The notes under the pieces were generated by a model. The model was not told the DNA's origin, made no database searches, and saw nothing but the letters and a program-made list of their open reading frames with translations. Of a stretch of 64,000 nucleotides of DNA, positions 1-8,628 are shown piece by piece. Position numbers and translations under genes: made by a program. How positions within the stretch are numbered: the first letter of the stretch is position 1; each line of letters opens with the position of its first letter. This DNA is from Aurantiacibacter arachoides (lineage in GTDB: Bacteria; Pseudomonadota; Alphaproteobacteria; Sphingomonadales; Sphingomonadaceae), in contig NZ_WTYH01000001.1 of NCBI RefSeq assembly GCF_009827335.1, forward strand, positions 1,302,001 through 1,366,000, in the 5' to 3' direction.

Positions 1-25
1 TGCCGCGCGGCAGAGGCTTTGGACC

Positions 26-676
26 ATGATCGAACACGACACCCCGATGAGCGGCCTTCTCGAAGGCTACCGACGTTTCCGCGACGGCCACTGGGCCGAG
101 GAACGCGAACGCTGGAGCGCACTGGCTGAGGGCCAGTCACCAAGGACGATGGTGATCTCCTGCTCAGACAGCCGGGTGGACCCGTCGCAGATTTTCGATG
201 TGGCGCCGGGCGAACTGTTCGTGGTCCGCAACGTTGCAGCACTCGTGCCGCCGTTCGAGACCTCGCCCGGCCAGCACGGCGTTTCGGCCGCCCTCGAATT
301 CGCGGTGCAGTTCCTGAAAGTGCAACAGGTCGTTGTCCTGGGCCATGGGATGTGCGGCGGGTGCCAGGCGGCGCTGACGCAGGACCTGCACGGTAGTGCG
401 CTGGGCGAAGGCGGTTTCGTGGCGAAGTGGATCGACATGCTGGATATCGTCCGCGATCCCATCGCTGCCGAGCTTGGCACGACCGGTCGCCCGGCAGAGC
501 GCGCGATGGAGATGGCGGCCGTAAAGGTCAGCCTGGCAAACCTGCGCACCTTTCCCTGCATCCAGGAAAAGGAGCCGACCGGCCAGATCGCGTTGCGCGG
601 TGCCTACTTCGCGATTTCCGACGGTGCGCTCCATCTTTTGGACGAGGAAACCGGCGAATTCGCGCCCGCGGGTTGA
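26..676 (+). CDS. Beta-class carbonic anhydrase
   Basis: Zinc enzyme that interconverts CO2 and bicarbonate in the cytoplasm, 216 residues, the normal length for the beta class. The zinc-site motifs are visible: ISCSDSRVD gives Cys46, with the catalytic Asp48/Arg50 dyad, and VLGHGMCGG gives His107 and Cys110. The ATG at 26 is used; a second ATG at 47 would remove seven residues and cannot be excluded. The preceding 25 bases show no gene. Its bicarbonate product could feed carbamoyl-phosphate synthesis (carA/carB elsewhere in the window), but the genes are unlinked. The family assignment is firm; the Can/CynT subclass is not resolved. Confidence 0.95.
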   Translation: MIEHDTPMSGLLEGYRRFRDGHWAEERERWSALAEGQSPRTMVISCSDSRVDPSQIFDVAPGELFVVRNVAALVPPFETSPGQHGVSAALEFAVQFLKVQQVVVLGHGMCGGCQAALTQDLHGSALGEGGFVAKWIDMLDIVRDPIAAELGTTGRPAERAMEMAAVKVSLANLRTFPCIQEKEPTGQIALRGAYFAISDGALHLLDEETGEFAPAG

Positions 677-700
677 CCTTTGGTTGCTGGACCGGCATTG

Positions 701-717
701 TTGCGAACCATTCGCAA
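701..717. promoter_or_regulatory. Fur-like palindrome upstream of ComEA-like lipoprotein gene
   Basis: The sequence TTGCGAACCATTCGCAA is a perfect 7-bp inverted repeat with a 3-base spacer, ending 29 bases before the next start codon. It resembles the TTGCGAAT-ATTCGCAA type of Fur box described in alphaproteobacteria, with one departure in the centre. Palindrome and position are seen directly; the regulator is inferred. Confidence 0.45.
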
Positions 718-746
718 TATATGTCAGACAGCCTGAGGTTTTCCCA

Positions 747-1247
747 ATGCGCAAGTTGATCGTTTCCGCCGCCCTCGCCCCTACCGTGCTGGCGCTCGCC
801 GCCTGCAACGATGCCCCCGAAACCACGATGGAAGATCGCGTCGAGGCGAACAGCATCGATGTGCCCGAGGCAACCGAAGCGGCTGGCGTCATGGATGCCA
901 GCACCGTCACCGCGGCGCAGTTGACGGCTGCCGGGGTCTCGCAGGACGCTGCCGACGCCATCGTCGCCGGCCAGCCCTACGCCAACGTCGTCGCTTTCAA
1001 CGAGGTGCTGATGCAGTCCATGACCGAGGAGGAGGCCGCTGCCCTGCGGGCCAACGTGTTCGTCCCGGTCAACCTCAACGCGGCCACCCCCGAGGAACTG
1101 GCACTGATCCCCGGCATCGACGACCGGATGATCCACGAATTCGAGGAATACGTCCCTTACGCCGACATGGCGGAATTTGATCGGGAGATCGGCAAGTACG
1201 TCGATGCGGACGAGGTCGCCCGCTATCGCCAATACGTCACGCTCTGA
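747..1247 (+). CDS. ComEA-like helix-hairpin-helix lipoprotein
   Basis: A 166-residue exported protein. The N-terminus MRKLIVSAALAPTVLALAAC is a type II signal peptide with a LAAC lipobox, so a lipid-anchored periplasmic protein is likely. The body has two helix-hairpin-helix-like segments: one around AAGVSQDAADAIVAGQPYAN and one around NAATPEELALIPGIDDRMI, the latter typical of ComEA-type domains that contact DNA. An in-frame start 147 bases upstream is rejected because it overlaps the carbonic anhydrase gene and would bury the signal peptide. A role in DNA uptake is possible but unproven, since many such proteins are not competence factors. A Fur-like palindrome precedes it. Confidence 0.8.
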   Translation: MRKLIVSAALAPTVLALAACNDAPETTMEDRVEANSIDVPEATEAAGVMDASTVTAAQLTAAGVSQDAADAIVAGQPYANVVAFNEVLMQSMTEEEAAALRANVFVPVNLNAATPEELALIPGIDDRMIHEFEEYVPYADMAEFDREIGKYVDADEVARYRQYVTL

Positions 1248-1266
1248 TACGTCACGCCCTGCTGCG

Positions 1267-1848
1267 TCACGTCCTGGCGCGGCGGCGGAGCGCAATTCGC
1301 GCGATCCAGATGGCGGCGAGCATCCCGATGTGGATGTACGCCGTCATCGGATCGAACGCGGTCAGCGCCCAGTGCACGAAGGTCAGCACGGCGGCGGGGT
1401 AGACGAGCCGGTGCAACCGCTTCCAGTTGCGTTTCAGACGCCGCATCGCGCCATCGTTCGACGTTACGGCAAGTGGCACGAACAGGGCAAAGGCCAGCCA
1501 CCCCGTCAGATATTGCAGTTCGCCCGCTTCGGAGAAGACGCGGGCGAACGCCTGTTTCTGCCATAGATAAAGGAGAAGGTGTCCCAGCGCGTAGACGAAA
1601 CTGGCCACGCCGAGGTCGCGCCGCCGGCGCACCAGGAACTGGGTGATTGCATTGCGGCGGAAGGCGAGCCGGATCGGCGTTACCGCCAGCGTCACCAGCA
1701 ACAGCCACGCCGACCAGTCGCCGGTGTCACCGATTGCGTGCCCGTATCCATAGGCCTCCGGCGTCGCCAACCAGCGCCAGGCCATCCACAGGCCCGGCAA
1801 GGCGAGAACGAGCCAGAGCAGCGGACGGGTCGATCGGGCAGAGTCCAT
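1267..1848 (-). CDS. msrQ: MsrQ-like heme-binding membrane subunit
   Basis: A 193-residue polytopic membrane protein of the ferric-reductase-like transmembrane (YedZ/MsrQ) family. MsrQ supplies electrons from the quinone pool or a flavin reductase to the periplasmic methionine-sulfoxide reductase MsrP. Conserved family features are visible: RRRRDLGVASFVYALGHLLL, the NWKRLHRLVY segment and a later VHW, which carry the heme-ligand histidines, and about five to six hydrophobic spans. No msrP gene is next to it in this window, which is unusual for the pair. It is convergent with the preceding lipoprotein gene. Confidence 0.85.
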   Translation of the reverse strand: MDSARSTRPLLWLVLALPGLWMAWRWLATPEAYGYGHAIGDTGDWSAWLLLVTLAVTPIRLAFRRNAITQFLVRRRRDLGVASFVYALGHLLLYLWQKQAFARVFSEAGELQYLTGWLAFALFVPLAVTSNDGAMRRLKRNWKRLHRLVYPAAVLTFVHWALTAFDPMTAYIHIGMLAAIWIARIALRRRART

Positions 1849-1955
1849 ATTTCACGCCCTGCCCTGCCTCAATCGCACTTGGCAAGCCGAAGTGCGAAAG
1901 CGGCACGGCGGACTGCGGCTTGCCTTAGGTCGCGCTCGCGGCCATCAATGCCGCC

Positions 1956-2678
1956 ATGGCCGAAACAGAACTCAAGAACATCGCCCTCCTCATCGACGCC
2001 GACAACGCCAGTCATTCGGGCATAGACCCGGTGCTGACCGTGCTCGCCGAACTGGGGCAGGTGAACATTCGCCGCGCCTATGGCAACTGGGCCAAGCCCG
2101 CGCTTTCCAAGTGGAATACGATCACGCATCGTTACGGCCTGCAGCCCATGCAGCAATTCGATCTGACCAAGGGCAAGAACGCCACGGATATTGCCATGTC
2201 CATCGATGCGATGGACCTGCTGAACACGGGCAAGGTGGACGGCTTTGGCATCATGTCGAGCGACAGCGACTTCACCCCGCTGGTAACACGGCTGCGGCAG
2301 GATGGCATGATCGTCTATGGCTTCGGCGGGGCCAAGGCACCCGAGGCGTTCCGCAGCGCCTGCACCCGTTACATCGATGTCGATCAGTTGATCCGCACAG
2401 CCAAGCAGGGCGATGCCGAGAACCAGGCACCGTCGGAAAAGTCATCAGTGGATTCTGAGGTCATCGACCTCCTGGGAGAGGCATGGAAGGCGTCGCGCCG
2501 CGATGCCAAGGGATTCGCCGCGCTGGGCGAGGTCGGCAAGCTGGCCGGCAATCGTTCGAGCTTTGACGTGCGCAACTACGGTTACACCCGCCTGTCCGAC
2601 CTGTTCGAGGACATTCCGCAATTCCAGGTCGAGCGGCGGGAGCCGGGCAACCAGCTCTTCGTGAAACGCTTGCGCTAG
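1956..2678 (+). CDS. NYN-domain (PIN-like) protein with C-terminal OST-HTH/LOTUS domain
   Basis: A 240-residue protein. Residues about 8-140 form a LabA/DUF88-type NYN fold of the PIN-like ribonuclease superfamily; the acidic catalytic positions are visible in LLIDADNAS, ATDIAMSIDAMDL and SSDSDF. Residues about 165-240 (VIDLLGEAWKASRRDAKGFA, then YGYTRLSDLFED) match an OST-HTH/LOTUS winged-helix domain, thought to bind RNA. Together this suggests an RNA-processing nuclease, substrate unknown. The ATG at 1956 lies just downstream of a GC-rich leader; it appears monocistronic. The domain calls are good, the biological role is not known. Confidence 0.85.
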   Translation: MAETELKNIALLIDADNASHSGIDPVLTVLAELGQVNIRRAYGNWAKPALSKWNTITHRYGLQPMQQFDLTKGKNATDIAMSIDAMDLLNTGKVDGFGIMSSDSDFTPLVTRLRQDGMIVYGFGGAKAPEAFRSACTRYIDVDQLIRTAKQGDAENQAPSEKSSVDSEVIDLLGEAWKASRRDAKGFAALGEVGKLAGNRSSFDVRNYGYTRLSDLFEDIPQFQVERREPGNQLFVKRLR

Positions 2679-2759
2679 ACGGACCTGCCAGGGGCGGGTG
2701 GGCACTATCAGCTGCCTTGGCCGTTCGATGACAAACCGCTGAGAGGGAGCGTTAGACGA

Positions 2760-3557
2760 ATGGTCGACAAATCAGAGAAATTTCAGTGGCTCGTGCGCCT
2801 TGGCTATGCCGCGCGCGGGCTTACCTATCTTTTGCTCGGCTACATGGCGCTCGGCACCCGCGCCACGCCGGATGAAGGCAATCAGGCTGTGTTCGAGATG
2901 ATCCAGGATGTGCCCCTTGGCGAGCCGTTGCTCTATGTGATGGCCCTGGGTCTGGCGGCCTACTGCATCTTCAAGTTCGCTTCCGCCATCGGCGACGTGC
3001 AGCATCGCGGATCCGACAAGATGGGCATTGCCAAGCGCGTGGGTGATGCGGCCAGCGGCGTGGCCTACGCCGTGCTCGCCTGGGCTGCCGTAGAATTTGC
3101 AGGTGCCGGACGCCAGAATGCCGAAAGCGGTCAGACGGCGCAGGCGACGAGCACGGTTCTGGACTGGACCCTTGGCGATGTTCTGGTGGGCCTTGTCGGT
3201 CTCGGATTTATTGCCGGTGGGATCATGCAGGCCAAAAAGGCGGCCACAGCCGATTTCATGCACCGGATGGCGGGCGATACGCCGCAGCAGGTCGAACTGG
3301 TCGGCCGCCTCGGCCATGCGGCGCGCGCGGTCGTCTTCGCCATCGTTGGCTGGTCGCTGATGCAGGCCGCCTGGTTCGACAGCGAGAGCCAGGTCAAAGG
3401 CATCGGCGAGGCGCTGATGGGCCTTCGTCAGAGCGGCCTGGGCTACACGCTGGTGGCGATCGGGCTGATGCTGTTCGGTGTGTTCAGCCTGGTTGCGGCG
3501 CGCTACCGCATCATTCCCGACTTCGGCGCCGAGGGCCTGAAGCCAAAGCTGCGCTGA
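2760..3557 (+). CDS. DUF1206-family membrane protein
   Basis: A 265-residue integral membrane protein with three tandem copies of the DUF1206 unit. Each unit carries a GYAARG/GDAASG/GHAARA-type motif (LVRLGYAARGLTYLLLGYMA, KRVGDAASGVAYAVLAWAAV, GRLGHAARAVVFAIVGWSLM) followed by two hydrophobic helices, giving about six membrane spans. The family is widespread and uncharacterised; some members lie next to stress genes. The ATG follows a GAGAGGGAGC ribosome-binding region about 12 bases upstream. No operon partner is evident; the next gene is convergent and begins one base after this stop. Confidence 0.85.
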   Translation: MVDKSEKFQWLVRLGYAARGLTYLLLGYMALGTRATPDEGNQAVFEMIQDVPLGEPLLYVMALGLAAYCIFKFASAIGDVQHRGSDKMGIAKRVGDAASGVAYAVLAWAAVEFAGAGRQNAESGQTAQATSTVLDWTLGDVLVGLVGLGFIAGGIMQAKKAATADFMHRMAGDTPQQVELVGRLGHAARAVVFAIVGWSLMQAAWFDSESQVKGIGEALMGLRQSGLGYTLVAIGLMLFGVFSLVAARYRIIPDFGAEGLKPKLR

Positions 3558-4064
3558 TCAGCCCTGGCAGTTTACCGTCCCTGACCCGGTGAACACCACC
3601 CGGTCATAGGGGTCGTAAAGCCAGATCGTGCCGTTGAAGGTGCCCCCCTCCGCCGTGCTGGAGGGTGGCACATCCTCTAGTTCCAGCCGCAGCTTGTATT
3701 CACGCGAGTTGTACAGCGTGCGGGTGTTTGCCGGCAACTCGCGGGAACCGACGTCGGCGACAAAGCGGACCATCTCGCCACCGATGTTCATGTAGGCGTC
3801 CGTCTCGCGAGCGATGACGCGTGCGCCCATGCTCATCCCCGGCGCATAGGCGCACTGCGCGCCGCCCACCAGGTCGTTGGCCTCGAGATCAGGATAGGTG
3901 ATCGCGTCAGGCACGATCTCGCTAAGCCGGGGCGGTGCATCGTTCACTTGCCGAACCCTCTCGGCCAGCTCAGCATTGGCGGCCGCCTGCGCGGCTGGAT
4001 CGGGCTCGTCTGCACAGGCGGACAGCAGCAGCAAAGGCAAGGCAAGAACGGCTGTAACTCGCAT
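3558..4064 (-). CDS. Putative lipoprotein of unknown function
   Basis: A 168-residue protein starting MRVTAVLALPLLLLSACADE, a clear lipoprotein signal with an LSAC lipobox. The start at 4064 is chosen because the signal peptide begins there and the ATG overlaps the mutL stop codon (TGATG), implying translational coupling; an upstream in-frame start would run into mutL. The mature part is soluble, has two cysteines (QCAYAPGM and the C-terminal VNCQG) and a beta-rich character. I do not recognise the family. Coupling to mutL is probably organisational rather than functional. Confidence 0.75.
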   Translation of the reverse strand: MRVTAVLALPLLLLSACADEPDPAAQAAANAELAERVRQVNDAPPRLSEIVPDAITYPDLEANDLVGGAQCAYAPGMSMGARVIARETDAYMNIGGEMVRFVADVGSRELPANTRTLYNSREYKLRLELEDVPPSSTAEGGTFNGTIWLYDPYDRVVFTGSGTVNCQG

Positions 4065-5896
4065 CAGTGTCTCCCGAACAGTTTTTCGACGTCGCGCATC
4101 GACAGCTTCACCCAGGTCGGCCGTCCGTGATTGCACTGACCCGATCGCGGCGTTGTTTCCATCTCTCTAAGCAACGCATTCATTTCCGCAACATTGAGCG
4201 GGCGCCCTGCCCGCACCGACCCATGACACGCCATGGTGGCAAGCACATGCTCGATTTTTTCGGACAGCAGCAACGAGGCACCGTGGCTGGCGATGTCGTC
4301 CGCCAGATCGCGGAGCAAAGCCGCGGGATTGGACGTGCGCAGCGCGGCAGGCACGGCGCGCACCAGCATGGCGCCGGGTCCGAAACGTTCGATGACAAGG
4401 CCAAGCGTGGCAAAATGCTGGGCGTGGTCCTCCAGCCGGTCGCAATCCGCTTCCTCCAGTTCGACAACCTCGGGCATCAGCAGCGCCTGGCTGGCAGCGA
4501 CGCTGTCCCCCGCCCCGGCAGCGCGCAGGCGTTCCAGCACGATGCGTTCGTGCGCGGCATGTTGGTCGACGATGACGAGCCCGTCGGCGGCTTCGGCTAC
4601 GATGTAGGTCGTCGCAACCTGGCCTCGAGCGATGCCCAGGGGGTAGTCGGCGCCGTCCTCTGGCACGGGCTCGGCCAGTTCGGCCCGCCCCTGCGGCAGG
4701 GCGTCGGTCTGCGTTGGCGAGTCCCACCTCGCACGCGCCTCGGCCACGCGCGCCTGCGATGGTGCCCCCCAATCGCCGCCCGCAAAGATGGATCGCATGG
4801 CGGGCGAAGGCTCACCGCCAAGCGGTTCCGCCTGCCAGCGACCCATCGCGCCGCTGTCGGGCGCCTGCGCGCTTCGCCGGTCGCCGGTGGACAAGGCCTG
4901 GCGCAGTCCCGACACGATAAACCCGCGCACCGCTGCGGCATCACGGAAGCGGACCTCCGTCTTGGCCGGATGCACGTTCACGTCGACGTCGGCAGCGGGA
5001 ATGTCCAGGAACAGCGCCAGCACCGCGTGCCGGTCCCGCGCGAGCATATCGGCATAGGCGCCGCGAACCGCGCCGATCAGCAACCGGTCCTTCACCGGGC
5101 GACCGTTCACGAACAGGTACTGGTGATCAGCGACGCCGCGGTTGTAGGTAGGCAGGCCCGCTATGCCCGACAGGCGCATCACGCCTTCCTCGCCATCACG
5201 CGCGATGTCGATGACCACGCCGTTGTCGGCCAGTTCACGCGCCACGATCTGCGCCACGCGATCTGCCGTCTCCTGCCCCTCTCGCACCGAGAATATGCGC
5301 CGATCGCCGTGTTCGAAGGTGAACCCTACGTCCGGCCGGGCCATCGCCAGGCGCCTGACGACATCGTGGCAGGCGGCATATTCGCTGCGCGGCGTGCGCA
5401 GGAACTTGCGCCGCGCCGGCACCTTGGCGAACAGGTTCTCCACCCGCACGCGCGTGCCGGGGGGCAATCCGGCGGGTCCTTCGGCGACCGGCGCGCCATG
5501 GTCGACCACCCGGCGCCAGCCCTCGGCCACGCCGGGAGGCCGGCTCTCGATGGTCAGCCGCGCGACGCTGGCGATGGAGGGCAGCGCCTCGCCGCGAAAG
5601 CCCAGTGTCACCACCTGTTCGATGGCTCCGTCCTCTCCCACAAGCGATTCTGGCATCTTGGACGTGGCATGTCGTTCCAGCGCCAGTTCCATTTCGGCTG
5701 CCGTCATGCCGCAGCCATCATCGACGACCTCGATCGCGCCCAGCCCGCCATCGACGATCGTCACACTGATGCGGCGCGCGCCGGAATCGATGGCGTTTTC
5801 CACCAGTTCCTTCAACGCGGACGCCGGTCGCTCGACCACTTCGCCCGCGGCGATGCGATTGACGAGCGTCTCTGGCAGGCGGCGGATTTCGGGCAT
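4064..5896 (-). CDS. mutL: DNA mismatch repair protein MutL
   Basis: Mismatch-repair matchmaker of 610 residues. The N-terminal GHKL ATPase is complete: RIAAGEVVERPASALKELVE, then DDGCGM, RHATSK and GFRGEAL. The C-terminal domain carries the endonuclease motif DQHA-x2-E-x4-E (VDQHAAHERIVLE), an ACHGSVRAG segment and a CNHGRPT zinc-site motif. It therefore looks like the nicking-competent MutL found in bacteria without MutH, rather than the E. coli type. The ATG at 5896 begins MPEIRRLPETLVNRIAAGEV, the usual start. It is divergent from mreB. Confidence 0.97.
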   Translation of the reverse strand: MPEIRRLPETLVNRIAAGEVVERPASALKELVENAIDSGARRISVTIVDGGLGAIEVVDDGCGMTAAEMELALERHATSKMPESLVGEDGAIEQVVTLGFRGEALPSIASVARLTIESRPPGVAEGWRRVVDHGAPVAEGPAGLPPGTRVRVENLFAKVPARRKFLRTPRSEYAACHDVVRRLAMARPDVGFTFEHGDRRIFSVREGQETADRVAQIVARELADNGVVIDIARDGEEGVMRLSGIAGLPTYNRGVADHQYLFVNGRPVKDRLLIGAVRGAYADMLARDRHAVLALFLDIPAADVDVNVHPAKTEVRFRDAAAVRGFIVSGLRQALSTGDRRSAQAPDSGAMGRWQAEPLGGEPSPAMRSIFAGGDWGAPSQARVAEARARWDSPTQTDALPQGRAELAEPVPEDGADYPLGIARGQVATTYIVAEAADGLVIVDQHAAHERIVLERLRAAGAGDSVAASQALLMPEVVELEEADCDRLEDHAQHFATLGLVIERFGPGAMLVRAVPAALRTSNPAALLRDLADDIASHGASLLLSEKIEHVLATMACHGSVRAGRPLNVAEMNALLREMETTPRSGQCNHGRPTWVKLSMRDVEKLFGRH

Positions 5897-5998
5897 CGTG
5901 CCATCTTAACGACCGGACGCTGTGTTTTCGAGATGAACCGGGGCGAATCTGCGCTGTTGTAGACAAATTTTTTGCCCTTTGGAGCGGACACGCGCTAA

Positions 5999-7129
<1,131 letters not shown>

Positions 7130-7164
7130 GGGCGCAACACTGGCATTAGGGGAGCGGGCCACCC

Positions 7165-8073
7165 ATGGCACCGCCGTCGGCACAGATAACCGGATCGAAC
7201 AAGCGGGCGCAACTCGGCCGCTTCGCCGGGTTCGCTTTCGCCACGCTGGGCGCAGCGCTTGGTGCGCTGTTGCTCATCATCTCGCTATGGCGGCCCGAAA
7301 CGTTCAACGGCCTGCGCTCCATGGCAGCCGATGCGGCGAGCCCGGTGGGCGAGGCCGGCGCCAGCACGCGCACCGGATCGCGCAGCTTCTTCGAAGCCAT
7401 CGCCGGATACTACAACGCCGGAAGCCGCAACGCGCAGCTTGAGCGGGAATTGCAGATCGCCCGGGTGAAGGCAGCCGAAATGGAGGCCCTGGAAGAAGAG
7501 AACGCGCGCCTGCGCGGCGTGCTTCGCCTGGCGCAGAGCGAAGGCGAAAGCCGCCCGGTCGCCACAGGGCGCCTGATCGGGTCCAGCTCTACCAGCACCC
7601 GCCGGTTCGGATACCTGTCCGCCGGCCGCGGCGACGGGGTGAAGGTCGGTATGCCCGTCACCTCGCCCATGGGCCTTGTCGGTCGCATTCTGGAGGTCGG
7701 CCAGTCGACCTCGCGGGTGCTGCTATTGACCGACAACGAGAGTATCGTGCCCGTGCGGCGCGCTACCGACGATGTCGTCGCCTTTGCCGAAGGGCGCGCC
7801 GATGGATCGCTGCGCATCCGCCTCATCAACCTCGGCATCAATCCCCTGGAGGAGGGCGACATTTTCGTCACCTCCGGCGCGGGTGGCCTGTTCCGCCCCG
7901 GTGTGGCGGTCGCCATGGTAACCCGGATTACCGACGATGGCGCCATCGGCCAGTTGCTCAGCAATCCGGCAGCGACGGACTTCGTCGTGGTCGAACCGAT
8001 TTTCGAACCCGCCTCCCTGCAAATGGCCCGGACGCCGCTGCTCACGGAGCAGGCGGGTGACGAAGACGAATGA
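7165..8073 (+). CDS. mreC: Rod-shape determining protein MreC
   Basis: A bitopic inner-membrane protein of 302 residues that links MreB filaments to the periplasmic peptidoglycan synthases. It has a short cytoplasmic tail, one transmembrane helix at about residues 20-42, a coiled coil (AQLERELQIARVKAAEMEAL, about 90-115) and the beta-barrel periplasmic domain containing GDGVKVGMPVTSPMGLVGRI and LLTDNESIVPVR. Its stop overlaps the mreD start (ATGATGA). Confidence 0.95.
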   Translation: MAPPSAQITGSNKRAQLGRFAGFAFATLGAALGALLLIISLWRPETFNGLRSMAADAASPVGEAGASTRTGSRSFFEAIAGYYNAGSRNAQLERELQIARVKAAEMEALEEENARLRGVLRLAQSEGESRPVATGRLIGSSSTSTRRFGYLSAGRGDGVKVGMPVTSPMGLVGRILEVGQSTSRVLLLTDNESIVPVRRATDDVVAFAEGRADGSLRIRLINLGINPLEEGDIFVTSGAGGLFRPGVAVAMVTRITDDGAIGQLLSNPAATDFVVVEPIFEPASLQMARTPLLTEQAGDEDE

Positions 8074-8627
8074 TGGAGCGGCTCAGTTCCAGCGCCCGGC
8101 ATGACCGGTTCGGCAGCAAGATCAACCGGGACCATTCTCCCGTCCTCGCCTTCGGCATCCCGTGGTTGACGATCCTGCTTGCCTCGCTGGTGCCGTTGTT
8201 GCCGGTAATCGCGCCGGCGCCTTTGCTGCCGCCGTTCGGTTTTATCGCGCTCCTCGCCTGGCGCATGGCGCGCCCTGGCCTGCTCCCGCTGTGGGCGGGG
8301 CTGCCGCTCGGTCTGTTCGACGATCTGTATTCCGGTCAGCCGCTCGGCTCGGGCATCCTGCTGTTCTCCCTCACCATGATCGCCATCGAAATGATCGAGA
8401 TGCGTTTTCCCTGGCGCGGGTTCTGGCAGGATTGGGCGGTGGCGAGCGTTTTCATCGTCCTCTATATCGGCCTTTGCGCGCTGTTCTCCGGCACGCCGCT
8501 CTCGCTCAGCCAGACACCGTTGCTGCTGCCGCAACTGGGCCTTTCCATTCTGCTGTTTCCGATGGTCGCACGCCTCGTCACCGCGCTCGATAATCTTCGG
8601 TTAAAGCGCGTTAGGCGATTTGGCTGA
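8070..8627 (+). CDS. mreD: Rod-shape determining protein MreD
   Basis: A small polytopic membrane protein of the MreD family, 185 residues, with about five hydrophobic spans beginning at FGIPWLTILLASLVPLLPVI. It includes the typical PLWAGLPLGLFDDLYSGQPL segment. Two adjacent ATG codons (8070 and 8073) are possible starts; both overlap the mreC stop. Identity rests on hydropathy, this motif and the invariant position between mreC and the PBP2 gene. Confidence 0.9.
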   Translation: MMERLSSSARHDRFGSKINRDHSPVLAFGIPWLTILLASLVPLLPVIAPAPLLPPFGFIALLAWRMARPGLLPLWAGLPLGLFDDLYSGQPLGSGILLFSLTMIAIEMIEMRFPWRGFWQDWAVASVFIVLYIGLCALFSGTPLSLSQTPLLLPQLGLSILLFPMVARLVTALDNLRLKRVRRFG

Positions 8628-8628
8628 C

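Noticed and set aside
4067..5962. A 631-codon plus-strand frame opposite mutL
   Set aside because: mutL on the other strand has every family motif; this frame is a codon-bias shadow.
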